Shown here: in pieces, positions 46,247 to 54,757 of the stretch
Position numbering within the stretch: the first letter of the stretch is position 1
Layout of the letters: each line of letters opens with the position of its first letter
DNA from: a virus
IMG/VR virus record: IMGVR_UViG_3300035523_000006
Span: 1 to 55,579 of that record
DNA length: 55,579 bases
Reading direction: 5' to 3' (one strand)
Notes under the pieces: model-generated
Told to the model about the DNA's origin: nothing
Databases searched by the model: none
Seen by the model: the letters and a program-made list of their open reading frames with translations, nothing else
Made by a program: the position numbers and the translations under genes

Positions 46247-47167
46247 TCAGCGGCGTTTGTCCATCCGCTCGCGTCTCTTCGCCGCGTATTCCTCGGGCGT
46301 CAAGTCACTCAGGGACTTCGTGTTGGTCGCACTGCCGCCGCCCACCTTCGTCACCGGCTTTGGAAGCGGCGCCGCAGCGGGTTTCGCAGTACGTTGCTTG
46401 AGGAACTGGCTGTGTTGCAGTGCCGTATCGAAGACCTTCGCAACCTGTGGCGCGCTGATGAAAAGCTGCCGCAGCGTCTCGGGTTCAACCCCGTTGGACC
46501 GTGCGAAATCCTGTAGCTCTGCGTACTTCTTGGGGGACCAGTTCTTTACCTCGCGCATCACCACCGCCTCAGCGTCATTGGCGCGCTTAGAGGCCATGCT
46601 CTGCGCTGCCAACTGCATCTGCTGATTTTTCTGCGCCAAAGAGTTCGCCAACTGTCCGCGAGCGGTTTGTAGTTGCGTGAACTCCATCAGGGCCTCTTGG
46701 CCCTTTACCGGGTCTTGCGCGGCAATCGCGCGCATGTTCTGCGCCAGCCATGCCATGCGGTCGTCCAGCCCGTGCAGTTGCGCGATCTCTCGCACGTTCT
46801 CCTGCTGGAACTGTCGGAACTGCTGGAGTTGCTCGCGCTCGCCCTCGATTGCCCGGCGTTGCTCGGCTACCTCCTGCGTCTTCTGGGTGTAATCCTTCTG
46901 ACGGAGAAAGGCGTCCTTGAGCTTCTTGGGGATCTTGAGCTTTTCGCCCTCGTAGTCGATTTCCTCGCTGTCGTCCTCTGCGGGAAGCAGGGCGGCGGCG
47001 TCGGAGTCGTCGGCTAGAAGCGAGCCAGATTCCTCGGCTGCGTCCGTTTCCGGAGCTGCGTTGGCTTCTGGGGGTGCGGTGTTATCCACCGCAGGAGCAG
47101 CGAAGAGGCTTGCTGCATCCGGGGCGGAATTCTGCGGGGCCGCAGATTGTTCCTGAGAGTCTGACAT
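46247..47167 (-). CDS. scaffolding protein
   Basis: The start is ATG 47167 with AGGA upstream. Of 306 residues, the first 85 are acidic and disordered, the middle is a long coiled coil (KTQEVAEQRRAIEGEREQLQ, then FRQFQ), and the C-terminus is basic (KRRERMDKRR). The latter is the coat-binding end in P22-type scaffolds. It lies between the Ntn-like and coat genes as expected. Confidence 0.75.
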   Translation of the reverse strand: MSDSQEQSAAPQNSAPDAASLFAAPAVDNTAPPEANAAPETDAAEESGSLLADDSDAAALLPAEDDSEEIDYEGEKLKIPKKLKDAFLRQKDYTQKTQEVAEQRRAIEGEREQLQQFRQFQQENVREIAQLHGLDDRMAWLAQNMRAIAAQDPVKGQEALMEFTQLQTARGQLANSLAQKNQQMQLAAQSMASKRANDAEAVVMREVKNWSPKKYAELQDFARSNGVEPETLRQLFISAPQVAKVFDTALQHSQFLKQRTAKPAAAPLPKPVTKVGGGSATNTKSLSDLTPEEYAAKRRERMDKRR

Positions 47168-47182
47168 TGAATGTCCTATGGG

Positions 47183-47194
47183 CGTCTCGCGACG
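47183..47194 (-). promoter_or_regulatory. GNRA hairpin in scaffold leader
   Basis: Minus-strand CGTC-GCGA-GACG, followed by CCCATAGGA and the ATG. The stem differs from the coat one by a compensatory pair. Confidence 0.6.
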
Positions 47195-47208
47195 GACCAT
47201 TGCTCCAA

Positions 47209-47231
47209 TAAGAAAGCCGCCCGGAGGCGGC
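47209..47231 (-). terminator. terminator between Ntn-like gene and scaffold
   Basis: On the minus strand GCCGCC-TCCG-GGCGGC followed by TTTCTTATT. Confidence 0.7.
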
Positions 47232-47268
47232 TCTACTCAGCGCGGGAGCTGTTCGCGCTTGGGTTCTA

Positions 47269-47805
47269 TCAATCTTTCAGCGCCAGCGTGTCAATGCCGT
47301 TGCCGCAACCTTGGCATACAACCGAAGCGATCTCGACCGCCTTACGCGCATCGAAGCCGCAAAGCATGACCGCCATTGCGGCCTCTGAGCCGACGCCTAC
47401 TGCGTATTGCTCGTTGAGCAGTTCAATCGGGTACGGAGTGCGCTGATACAGCCGCACAGCGCCGTCCCTCGTTATCGACAGCAGGCTTGAGTGACCGTCC
47501 TTGTCGCGCTGGCTTTCCGGGAAATCGGCCACGCTCGCGCCGGCCATGAACCACAGCGCGCCGTCCATAGCCTCAACGACTGGATAGCCGCCGAACTTCT
47601 GTTTCGCGTGCTTAAAGCTCGCAGCCGTGCCCAGCAAGCGCCAGTTCTTCACGCGATGCCAGCGCACAACCTTGCCCTCGGCGTCGATGCTCGTCTCGCC
47701 CGTTGGCTCGGTGATCGGCGCGCAGCGGTACACGCGCATACGCTCGGCGCCGCAGTCGCAGCACAGCATGCCAGCGCCAGTGGAGCAGTCGAGAGCGTGT
47801 TTCAT
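47269..47805 (-). CDS. Ntn-hydrolase (HslV/proteasome)-like protein
   Basis: 178 residues from ATG 47805 (ATGA overlap with portal). The C-terminal half, SITRDGAVRLYQRTPYPIELL, then YAVGVGSEAAMAVMLCGFDARKAVEIAS and CGNGIDTL, resembles the end of proteasome-beta/HslV-like chains. The usual N-terminal Thr nucleophile is not obvious; instead there is a CCDCGAE cluster. It sits where a prohead protease often lies, between portal and scaffold. Confidence 0.5.
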   Translation of the reverse strand: MKHALDCSTGAGMLCCDCGAERMRVYRCAPITEPTGETSIDAEGKVVRWHRVKNWRLLGTAASFKHAKQKFGGYPVVEAMDGALWFMAGASVADFPESQRDKDGHSSLLSITRDGAVRLYQRTPYPIELLNEQYAVGVGSEAAMAVMLCGFDARKAVEIASVVCQGCGNGIDTLALKD

Positions 47806-50303
47806 GCGCCCATGCCGTCAGGCGGCATCGTTTGTTGACCCATCGCAGCACCTTGCATCGGCATTGCGCCCATATCGCAGCCCTCGCCCGCATCCATCGG
47901 CTCGGATTCACCAGCCGCAAGCATCTGCCCGCCCATCTCGCCGGATTCCGCGCTTTGCGGGGTCGTCGTGAGCGCTTCCTGCACCGTTTTCATCACCAGC
48001 GCCTGAATCGACACCGGATCAAGCGTCGTCCCGAGCACCTTCAGCCGCTCAGTCTCGGCGTTGTATTCGGCAACGCGCATTTCGCGCTCGGCCAACTCGT
48101 GCGCCGCAGCCTTGAACGGGTCGATTTGCTGCGGCTGCATCACTTCGGGCTTCATCACCTCCGCGCGGCGCGTTTCGGCCTCGAATTGCTTGACCTGGAC
48201 CTCTTGCGCCTTGATCTGCAGCTCGCCTTGCTTGTCCTGGACCTGCTTTGTCAGCCCGCCAATCTGCTGCTGCAACTGCCCGATAGCCTGTTTCGCCTGC
48301 GCGTCCTGCTGCTGCAGCATGTTCTGCAGGTTCTGCACCATCGGATTGATCTGCCCCGCAGCCTGCGGCGGCAACACCGCCTTGAGACGCTGCGCAACCT
48401 GCTCCGCGCCGGGCCAATCCAGATTCTTCGCGAGCAGATCGCCAATGAGCGGCGCCGACTGCGGGAAGATGCGGATGAATTCCATCATCTGCTGGCTGGC
48501 TTCCTCGCGCCTAGTCGCAAAGCCAGGACCAGCCGTCACGGTCACGTCGTATTTGCCCGTCGTGAGGTCGAAAACCTTCGTGATCTTGCGCAGGTGCTCC
48601 AGCGCTTCGGGTGGCAGTTGCGCGGTCAACTCCGGCGTGACCGGAACGTACTCGGGCGGGCCTCCGGCCTCTTCCTGCGGCTCTTGCTGCGTCGGAGCGC
48701 CCATCGGCGGCATTGGCCCTTGCATCGGTCCTTGCGGGCCTTGCGGCGGCATTCCCGGCCCCATCGGAGCCGGACCCATCGGACCCATCTGCGGGGGCAT
48801 CGGCTGCGGCATCGGCTGCTGCAGTTTGCGCACCTCCTGCGCCGGGGCAACCTCCTGATTAACCGGAACCGCGTAGGTCGTGCCGTCCTCCTGCACGCAT
48901 CGCATGATCCGCTGCGCGCTGTACACCTTCGGGATCAGATCGATGATGATCCGCCCACCGTGCTCAACAGCCCGGTTGCGGTTGTCGATGAAATCGAACG
49001 TGGCAACGTCGCTTTGCCGATCGCGCGCATTGATCGCTCGCCCGCTCGTCTCGTTTGAGCGCTGGCCGAGGCTGGCGTCGTAAATGTTCATGATCGACTT
49101 CATGTCGTCTTGAGCATTCGCCGCCTCTTGCAGCGCACCGGCCGGAACGCCGGCAAAAGGCTGGCGCTGCGGGTACATGCCTTCAGCACCCGGCACCACG
49201 TCAAACTCGATGTACTGATGCGCGACACGGTTGGCCGTCTGCCACTTCGCATGATCGGTGACGAACATCCCGACCGGGCCGACCCACGGCGCTTTCGGGC
49301 TCAGCGCAACCAGTTCCGTCGCCGAGGTGCGCCAGTAGTTGAAGTTGCGCTGCGAGTCCTTGGCGCGGCGAACAAGCGAAATGAAGTAACGCTTGCCGTT
49401 GATGTTCACTTCCTCGCCATACATCGGGACAATCGGGATGTACTTGCCGAGCCAGTCGTTTTCCTCGATTACGTCCGTGCCAGTCAAGATGCGCTGCTTG
49501 ACCTTGTGCGTTTTCGTCTCACGGTCGCCAACAATCGTAATGCCCTGCGCCGTCAGCGCCTCGGCAATCTTGACCATCTCGGCCTCAAACATCACCATGC
49601 CGTTGGACAGCTTGAAGATGCGAGCGTCTACCTTCTCGCGCGTCCAGTATTCGGCTACGCGGATGCCGTCGCCATCGAACCAGTTCTGGTCATCGTAATC
49701 ACCACCGCCGCTCTCGAAGCTCGCCGCCTTCCACTGTTTGCCAAATTTGGCCTCGAAGCTCGCCTTCCGGTACTTCTCTGTCACAAAGGCTCGGTTCCAG
49801 TCAATCGAGGTCGCTTCCTTGGACTCGTAGTCGCCGTACACGCTGAACGGGTTAGAGATGCGAGACAGGCGGATGTCCTGCTCGAATTCGTCCTCCGTCG
49901 CGTAGTCAACGTCAACGCGGAAGTACCCGAGCCCGCAGGAAACCGCGAAGTCGAACGCCGTGTCGTAAACGATGTCCGCTTGGCTCATCGTCTCGATGTT
50001 GCGCACCAGATCTGACAAGATGTTTGCCGTGTCCTTCGTCGCGCCAGAGCCGACCGGCTTGACGTTGATTGCGGGCCGGTTGATCCGGCCGTCGTTCGTG
50101 ACATGCTTGATGAAAGACGGCAGGCGGTTGATCGTCAGGCAGGGGCGCCCCTCTTCGCGGCGCTGGTCGATGTCGCGCTGGTCCCACTGCTTTTCCAGCT
50201 TGGCGAATTCGAGGTCGTCCTGAGACGCCTTGCGCTGCTCAGACTCGTTGTCTAGGCTAGCCTTGAACTCGTCGCGGGCGTCTTTGAGGGTGTCGTTTTC
50301 CAT
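47802..50303 (-). CDS. portal protein (P22-like)
   Basis: The start is ATG 50303 with GGAGAAAA; the frame is open upstream but lacks sense. The 833 residues begin with a helical, acidic part, then CLTINRLPSFIKHVTNDGR, INRPAINVKP and SNPFSVYGDYES, typical of P22-type portals. A long Pro/Met/Gln-rich stretch (about 530-580) and a Gln-rich coiled coil follow, comparable with the P22 barrel. It forms the dodecameric DNA gate. Confidence 0.85.
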   Translation of the reverse strand: MENDTLKDARDEFKASLDNESEQRKASQDDLEFAKLEKQWDQRDIDQRREEGRPCLTINRLPSFIKHVTNDGRINRPAINVKPVGSGATKDTANILSDLVRNIETMSQADIVYDTAFDFAVSCGLGYFRVDVDYATEDEFEQDIRLSRISNPFSVYGDYESKEATSIDWNRAFVTEKYRKASFEAKFGKQWKAASFESGGGDYDDQNWFDGDGIRVAEYWTREKVDARIFKLSNGMVMFEAEMVKIAEALTAQGITIVGDRETKTHKVKQRILTGTDVIEENDWLGKYIPIVPMYGEEVNINGKRYFISLVRRAKDSQRNFNYWRTSATELVALSPKAPWVGPVGMFVTDHAKWQTANRVAHQYIEFDVVPGAEGMYPQRQPFAGVPAGALQEAANAQDDMKSIMNIYDASLGQRSNETSGRAINARDRQSDVATFDFIDNRNRAVEHGGRIIIDLIPKVYSAQRIMRCVQEDGTTYAVPVNQEVAPAQEVRKLQQPMPQPMPPQMGPMGPAPMGPGMPPQGPQGPMQGPMPPMGAPTQQEPQEEAGGPPEYVPVTPELTAQLPPEALEHLRKITKVFDLTTGKYDVTVTAGPGFATRREEASQQMMEFIRIFPQSAPLIGDLLAKNLDWPGAEQVAQRLKAVLPPQAAGQINPMVQNLQNMLQQQDAQAKQAIGQLQQQIGGLTKQVQDKQGELQIKAQEVQVKQFEAETRRAEVMKPEVMQPQQIDPFKAAAHELAEREMRVAEYNAETERLKVLGTTLDPVSIQALVMKTVQEALTTTPQSAESGEMGGQMLAAGESEPMDAGEGCDMGAMPMQGAAMGQQTMPPDGMGA

Positions 50304-50313
50304 TTTTCTCCGG

Positions 50314-50325
50314 CGTCTCTCGACG
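50314..50325 (-). promoter_or_regulatory. GNRA hairpin in portal leader
   Basis: Minus-strand CGTC-GAGA-GACG in an AACGTCGAGAGACGCC context, ten bases before the ATG. Compensatory change relative to the coat stem. Confidence 0.6.
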
Positions 50326-50340
50326 TTGGGAGGGCGGGTG

Positions 50341-51561
50341 TTAGCCCATCCAAGAGGTTCTGACAGGCGGCGTGATCGCCCGCTTGATCGCTTTGCCGGC
50401 TCGCCTCGCTCCCTCGCAGGCATACCGCAGCGCATCAATCGTGTGGTTGTTTTTGTCTTCCAGAATTGGAATGACTACGCCAGTCAGCGGGTCGGTCTTG
50501 TAGCAATACATCGTCAGTTCGTCGATGACGTGCTGACAGCGCGGATGCACCACGATATCGAAGCTGCGAAGGAACTCGACGCCTTCCTCCAACGACTTGG
50601 CGCCCTTGATCGCCGCCGTCATCTTCGGGAAACCGTTCTTCTGCATGTGGCTGATCGTTTCAGGCCGCGCCGAGTCGGCCACAATCGGCCACTTCTCAGC
50701 CTCCGGCACCGAAAAAAACAACTCCGGCAGGTTCACGATCTCACAGCCGACGCGGTACGCCTCGTAATCGACGTACAGCCGGTTTTCCTCAATCGAGCAG
50801 CGCACCAGCACGCTCGGATCAATCGAAAAGCCCCAATCAGCACCTAGCCGGTGAATCGTGCCTTTGGGCCGCTCGAATTCCTCAATCGTCCAGTTCTTGA
50901 AGACCCGCGCCTCAGAGTTGCGCTGGTACTCGCCTAGCCAGATATGCGCGTACTTCTCCGGGTCGCGCTTCCGGTCGTACTCAAGCTCCGCTCTCAGTTC
51001 CTCGGGGAGCCATGGGTTATCGCTGTAGTTCGCCTGCACCACAACCGCGCCAGGTGGCGGGCTTTCTCCGCGCAGGAGAACGTCAATCGGATCGGTCGGC
51101 AGGTTCGGGTTCCACGAGAACCACAGTTCGGAGCCGGCCTTGCGAATCGTCGGCCGGATCAGGTCAAGGCTGCGCTGACTCAGCGACTGCGCCTCTTCCC
51201 CCCATAGAACGTCATAGCCCTCCAGCGACTTGATCGACTCGCTGGTGTGGTCCTGCAACCCCTGGAAGATGATGACGCCGCCATGAACGCTTTTAATCTT
51301 GCTATCCAGAACCTCGAAGTAGGCCCCGGCGTTCATGCTGGCGATCTTGCTGGCAAGCAGCTTCTTGACCGACTGCTCCAGCGACTTCTGAATCTCACGG
51401 GCGCAGACCGCATCGGTCTTCGCCATCACCGAGCGCTCAATCAACAGCTCGGCGAAGAAGTGCGACTTACCGGATCCACGGCCACCGTGAGCACCTTTGT
51501 AGCGCGCAGGCTCTAGCAGCGGCTCGAAGACTGCCGCCGTCTCTATCGTGAGCGCCGTCAC
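50341..51561 (-). CDS. terL: terminase large subunit
   Basis: 406 residues from GTG 51561. Walker A GGRGSGKS (residues 27-34), Walker B VLWGEE with the catalytic Glu (about 120), the coupling SWNPN motif, and an RNase H-like nuclease (LGADWGFSIDPS, then NHTIDALRYA) give a full packaging motor. The PBSX/P22-like class suggests headful packaging, matching the joined window ends. No ribosome site is seen; a small hairpin abuts the start. Confidence 0.9.
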   Translation of the reverse strand: MTALTIETAAVFEPLLEPARYKGAHGGRGSGKSHFFAELLIERSVMAKTDAVCAREIQKSLEQSVKKLLASKIASMNAGAYFEVLDSKIKSVHGGVIIFQGLQDHTSESIKSLEGYDVLWGEEAQSLSQRSLDLIRPTIRKAGSELWFSWNPNLPTDPIDVLLRGESPPPGAVVVQANYSDNPWLPEELRAELEYDRKRDPEKYAHIWLGEYQRNSEARVFKNWTIEEFERPKGTIHRLGADWGFSIDPSVLVRCSIEENRLYVDYEAYRVGCEIVNLPELFFSVPEAEKWPIVADSARPETISHMQKNGFPKMTAAIKGAKSLEEGVEFLRSFDIVVHPRCQHVIDELTMYCYKTDPLTGVVIPILEDKNNHTIDALRYACEGARRAGKAIKRAITPPVRTSWMG

Positions 51562-51664
51562 TGCTTAAAAACTAAGCAGATTTCCGCGAACCCCTGTCTC
51601 AGCCCGCGTTTCACGGCACTTTTTCGGCGAAATGAATACTTGCGCATTGCAAAGTTATCCACAG

Positions 51665-51982
51665 TCACGCCTTGACGATTCGCCGAACGATCTCAGAGAA
51701 CAGGTGTTCGCCGTTCTCGCCTGGACCGACAATCGACTGCTCCGGCTTACCCCAGCCTCGATCAAGCAGCGCATTGGCCGCTGCCACCTTGCCAGCCGCG
51801 CTGTCGGACTCCAGCACTTCAACCAGCGCCGCGACAGCAGACGCGGTGTACTGCCTTGCCAGCTCGCGGACGTGCTTTACGTCCTCGGGCAGCTTTGGTC
51901 TGCCACCCGGATTGCCGCTCTTGCCTTTCGGAAAGGACCGGCCACGCGGTTTTTTACTGCTCTCAGCGGCTTTGTTAGCCAC
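51665..51982 (-). CDS. probable terminase small subunit (DUF5681-type)
   Basis: 105 residues from GTG 51982. The N-terminal KKPRGRSFPKGKSGNPGGRPK motif is the DUF5681 signature; a helical region follows. It lies directly ahead of terL. The 103-base gap to terL shows no gene. Confidence 0.7.
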   Translation of the reverse strand: MANKAAESSKKPRGRSFPKGKSGNPGGRPKLPEDVKHVRELARQYTASAVAALVEVLESDSAAGKVAAANALLDRGWGKPEQSIVGPGENGEHLFSEIVRRIVKA

Positions 51983-52238
51983 GACTAACTTTCGTATACG
52001 GCCCGCGATCCACGAGGTAGGTCCCGTTCTTCACATGCCCGTGCGAGCGCAGGAGCATGGCGAGACGGCGCTTACCCTCAACGTGAATCACGCATTCGTC
52101 GCCCACTCTCCGGGGCGGGAGCGATTCAAAGAGCGGCTTGTCGTCAAGCTCGGAGGCAACGGGCACTAGCCCGGATCCGCTGAAGGACACGCAAAAGCGG
52201 TTTGCCCTGCGGCGGAACAGTTCTGGTTGTTTGCTCAT
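51975..52238 (-). CDS. hypothetical protein (87 aa)
   Basis: ATG 52238; the ribosome site (GAGGG) lies in the 3' arm of a small CCC-GCGA-GGG hairpin (52248-52257). Beta-rich product (VGDECVIHVEGKRRLAMLL, GTYLVDRGPY). Overlaps the small terminase start. Unknown. Confidence 0.55.
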   Translation of the reverse strand: MSKQPELFRRRANRFCVSFSGSGLVPVASELDDKPLFESLPPRRVGDECVIHVEGKRRLAMLLRSHGHVKNGTYLVDRGPYTKVSRG

Positions 52239-52268
52239 AGTACGAATCCCTCGCGGGTTGTTCGCTGG

Positions 52269-52529
52269 TTAAGCGCGTTCCTCGTTGCAATGGACCAACT
52301 CAATCCCGAGTGCCGCCAAGGATTGATGCGCCGCCAAGATCCTCTCAATCAGCTCTTTGCGCACTGCGTCACTCGGGACGGCAACGTTAATCGTCTCCTG
52401 GTCGAAAGCCTCACGAACCACAAACGGCACCGTCCATCCTTGCAGACGGTCTTTCGCCGCTTCGTACTGGCGAACCTTGCGCGCCAACTCCAGTGCGGAA
52501 TACAGTTGATCGATGGTGAGTTTCTTCAT
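52269..52529 (-). CDS. hypothetical protein (86 aa)
   Basis: ATG 52529, preceded by a leader like that of the next gene (GAACAACCC...AGG). Helical N-terminus, WTVPFVVREAF strand, C-terminal helix. Unknown. Confidence 0.55.
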   Translation of the reverse strand: MKKLTIDQLYSALELARKVRQYEAAKDRLQGWTVPFVVREAFDQETINVAVPSDAVRKELIERILAAHQSLAALGIELVHCNEERA

Positions 52530-52565
52530 GGTGCGATTCCTCTAGGGTTGTTCGCGGTCACTAAC

Positions 52566-53027
52566 TTAGATCTGCGCGATGGCGTAAGCCTCGACCGTCT
52601 TCACGGCGGCGCTAGTCGGGGTGTAAGCGGCGTTGGTCACGAGGTAGCCCCAGACGCCGTTATCGCCTGCGCGGATCTGCTTGTTCACTTGATCGGTGCC
52701 GACGTACAGGGTCGAGCCAACATCAACCGGTGAGCCCATGCTGATCGAGCCAAGGTAGTTGTCGCGGTCACCAGCCGGCAAGTCCCATGCGGCGTTGTCG
52801 GGAAGGGCGCTGGGCGGATCGGCGTTGTAGAGATGCAGCGTGAAGCTGGCCATGCCCGCAGGGATGCTCGTCACGTGGATCGCCAGGGCAACCGACGTAA
52901 TCATCAGGTCGTATTTGTTGACCGGCATGCCTTTGAGCTTGAACGCGCCGCCGGCTACTACGTCACCAGCCGCGTAGGCGGTGGTATCGGCCGGGCGGGT
53001 CAGTGTTGATTTGGATTTGTATGCCAT
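52566..53027 (-). CDS. virion structural protein (153 aa)
   Basis: ATG 53027 with GGAG. TRPADTTAYAAGDVV, ITSVALAIHVTSIP, ASFTLHLYNADPP, and STLYVGTDQVNK give a beta-sandwich look, often seen in decoration or tail proteins. Its leader carries the same hairpin as coat, scaffold and portal, in line with high-level late expression. Confidence 0.6.
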   Translation of the reverse strand: MAYKSKSTLTRPADTTAYAAGDVVAGGAFKLKGMPVNKYDLMITSVALAIHVTSIPAGMASFTLHLYNADPPSALPDNAAWDLPAGDRDNYLGSISMGSPVDVGSTLYVGTDQVNKQIRAGDNGVWGYLVTNAAYTPTSAAVKTVEAYAIAQI

Positions 53028-53039
53028 GTTCTACTCCGG

Positions 53040-53051
53040 CGCCTCGCGGCG
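53040..53051 (-). promoter_or_regulatory. GNRA hairpin in structural-protein leader
   Basis: Minus-strand CGCC-GCGA-GGCG in a TAACGCCGCGAGGCGCC context, 12 bases before the ATG. Confidence 0.6.
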
Positions 53052-53245
53052 TTAGAAGTGGTGGGAAAAGGGCTGGGCAGACGATTGCTTGTTGCGAGGT
53101 GGTGAGCGTCGAAGGCCCTCTAACCGGGCAATGCTCCCTGAGTGCTGCTTGCTCTCGCTGCCCATGCGGGTGGCGTCGATTGACGCGAATTCAGTTCAAT
53201 GCCGATTTGGTTTCGGCCTTACGGTGTCTGCGGGTTTACGCGCGG

Positions 53246-53554
53246 TCAGCACAGAACCGTGCCGGGCGGGAAGTGCTTGGCGATGTCCTGCAGCGTCCAC
53301 GAATAGGGATCGGGCGTCTGCGGAATCGGGCTGAGCGGCATCAGGCGAGCGGTTCCCTGCTCAAGCCGCGCCAGCCGCCCGCGCAGATCGTCCACTTCCC
53401 GGCGCAGTCGCTCAACCTCCGATGGCATAGCGGGCGCTTCCATGTCGCTGCGCCTCTGCTCGCAGTGGCAGAACGCCCCGGCGAAGCCATAGGCTTTGTT
53501 CGGCTCGGCGATCAGCCCGCCGCAGTGCTGGCAAGCGGTGTTGTATTGGCGCAT
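53246..53554 (-). CDS. zinc-finger coiled-coil protein (102 aa)
   Basis: ATG 53554, just after a terminator, with no good ribosome site. CQHCGG...FCHCEQ forms a zinc knuckle at the N-terminus, and SEVERLRREVDDLRGRLARLEQ a coiled coil. First leftward gene after the promoter ladder. Bases 53028-53245 show no gene. Confidence 0.5.
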   Translation of the reverse strand: MRQYNTACQHCGGLIAEPNKAYGFAGAFCHCEQRRSDMEAPAMPSEVERLRREVDDLRGRLARLEQGTARLMPLSPIPQTPDPYSWTLQDIAKHFPPGTVLC

Positions 53555-53580
53555 AGGAGGGCGGCGGCTTTGTTGCGCCG

Positions 53581-53608
53581 CAAAAGGAAAGCCCGCGTAT
53601 GGCGGGCT
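53581..53608 (-). terminator. terminator 3 of the late leader
   Basis: On the minus strand AGCCCGC-CATAC-GCGGGCT followed by TTCCTTTT. Confidence 0.7.
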
Positions 53609-53692
53609 CTTGGGTGAGGGGTGCCGGGTCGCCCCGCCGTGAATGTCTGGCAAGACGTGAGGCTCCGAAAGCAAAGCGGCCCGGCGAACTCT

Positions 53693-53721
53693 GTTATACC
53701 GAAAGTCGATAGCGCCGTCCA
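53693..53721 (-). promoter_or_regulatory. promoter 3 of the late leader
   Basis: TGGACG (53721-53716), 17 bases, TATAAC (53698-53693), about 80 bases before terminator 3. Confidence 0.45.
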
Positions 53722-53777
53722 GATATATCAATCCGGCATAGCTTAGGGAACGGGGCAAGACCCTAGGATGGACTTCC

Positions 53778-53918
53778 CTAGGCTGTCAGACTCTTTGCCC
53801 TGCGTTGTCCTGCCGGGGGAGGCGCGTAGCCTCTGGAGTCGTCTTGTGCAGTACCCTGTCTGTCTATCGAGGAACCCGTAACGTGGGCGATCCGCTTCAC
53901 CGCTTGCGCGGCGTCCAT
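53778..53918 (-). CDS. possible 46-residue ORF
   Basis: ATG 53918 has AGGAAA upstream. Polar, probably unstructured product (DAAQAVKRIAHVTGSSIDRQ). No other support; the surrounding 530 bases (53759-54286) otherwise hold only regulatory signals. Confidence 0.25.
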   Translation of the reverse strand: MDAAQAVKRIAHVTGSSIDRQGTAQDDSRGYAPPPAGQRRAKSLTA

Positions 53919-54084
53919 TTTCCTAGAGCCTCGTTTTGCCGTTTCACAGGGGATTACGGCCCGCCGGTCTTGCCATTGCAGCGGGTAGCGGTTCGCCGCT
54001 ACACGTCCACCTCTTTGATCCGTTCGGTTCAGTGGAGTACCAATGTCACGGCCCGGAGTGCCGCCAGCCTTTTACGTGGGCCAG

Positions 54085-54112
54085 AAACGCAAAAACCGCC
54101 ACAAGGGCGGTT
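54085..54112 (-). terminator. terminator 2 of the late leader
   Basis: On the minus strand AACCGCC-CTTGT-GGCGGTT followed by TTTGCGTTT; textbook. Confidence 0.85.
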
Positions 54113-54235
54113 CAGGGAAATCGGAGACGAGTTCGTCCATCGCAGTTCGATCCCCTTTCGGGGCATCGGCTCGGATGGTCGGGTGCGACAGGTCAAGCGG
54201 CCTGTGCGGTCCCTAGGGCCACTTCGCGCGGTCCT
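54113..54235 (-). ncRNA. short leader RNA between promoter 2 and terminator 2
   Basis: A predicted transcript of about 130-150 bases from the strong promoter at 54270-54242 to the terminator at 54112-54085. It has an inner CCCC-GAAA-GGGG hairpin and no convincing ORF. It resembles lambda's 6S leader from pR', made when Q is absent. Prediction from sequence signals only. Confidence 0.4.
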
Positions 54236-54241
54236 TGCGCG

Positions 54242-54270
54242 ATTATCGACCCTTGTCAAGTGGTAGTCAA
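54242..54270 (-). promoter_or_regulatory. promoter 2 of the late leader (strong sigma-70)
   Basis: TTGACT (54270-54265), 17 bases, GATAAT (54247-54242). The best sigma-70 promoter seen in the window. Confidence 0.7.
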
Positions 54271-54286
54271 GCGTTTTTAGTGGTTT

Positions 54287-54757
54287 TCACGCTTTTAGGC
54301 ACGCCGGACAGTTTTTGCTCATACCGATGCCGCGGACGCACCGTCCTGGAGCAAGCGGGTGATCCGGCCGCAAGGCGTTGCTTTTCTCCGCCCCGCAATC
54401 ACAAGGGCCGGCCGGAAACGCTGGCTCGTTATGAACGGCGCAGTCGCTCGCGTGGCCGCAACAAGACGACGATTCAGTCTCCGTCAGGAACGCATACAAA
54501 TCATGCGTTTCCTTGCGGTGCGGCATGTGCTGCGCCATCGCAACAGCGGCCTCTTTAGCCGCCTGCCGAAGAGCCAGCAGCTCGCCCTCCAGCAGCTTGA
54601 CTTCGCGCGCCCCATTCGGCCGGACCTTCGCTAGGTCGTTCTTGTGGCAGTACATCGTCAGCGTCGAATCGTTGTCCAACGCTACGTCTGCAACCATCAT
54701 CCCCTCGCCCCATTCGGTGCGCGTCGGAGCCGTCGACCATTTCAGTTCATCGCCCAT
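54287..54757 (-). CDS. hypothetical Cys-rich protein (156 aa)
   Basis: The start chosen is ATG 54757 (AAAGGGCG upstream); the frame stays open up to 55246 but the extension has no coding look. N-terminal half: beta strands (MMVADVALDNDSTLTMYCHKN). C-terminal half: two Cys clusters, CCGHASDC and GPCDCG, with NCPAC at the end, likely zinc-binding. Just after the first late leader. Unknown. Confidence 0.55.
   Translation of the reverse strand: MGDELKWSTAPTRTEWGEGMMVADVALDNDSTLTMYCHKNDLAKVRPNGAREVKLLEGELLALRQAAKEAAVAMAQHMPHRKETHDLYAFLTETESSSCCGHASDCAVHNEPAFPAGPCDCGAEKSNALRPDHPLAPGRCVRGIGMSKNCPACLKA

Noticed and set aside
47832-49058. Plus-strand open frame of 408 codons rich in Leu, Arg and His
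   Set aside because: Antisense shadow of the portal gene's Gln-rich region.
54113-54180. tRNA-like GTTCGATCCCC segment
   Set aside because: No acceptor, D or anticodon arms can be folded around it; the CCCC-GAAA-GGGG hairpin explains it. An attP core was also considered but there is no support and the integrase is far away.
53805-54266. Plus-strand open frame of 153 codons
   Set aside because: Crosses a clear leftward promoter and terminator, and has no ribosome site or protein-like pattern.
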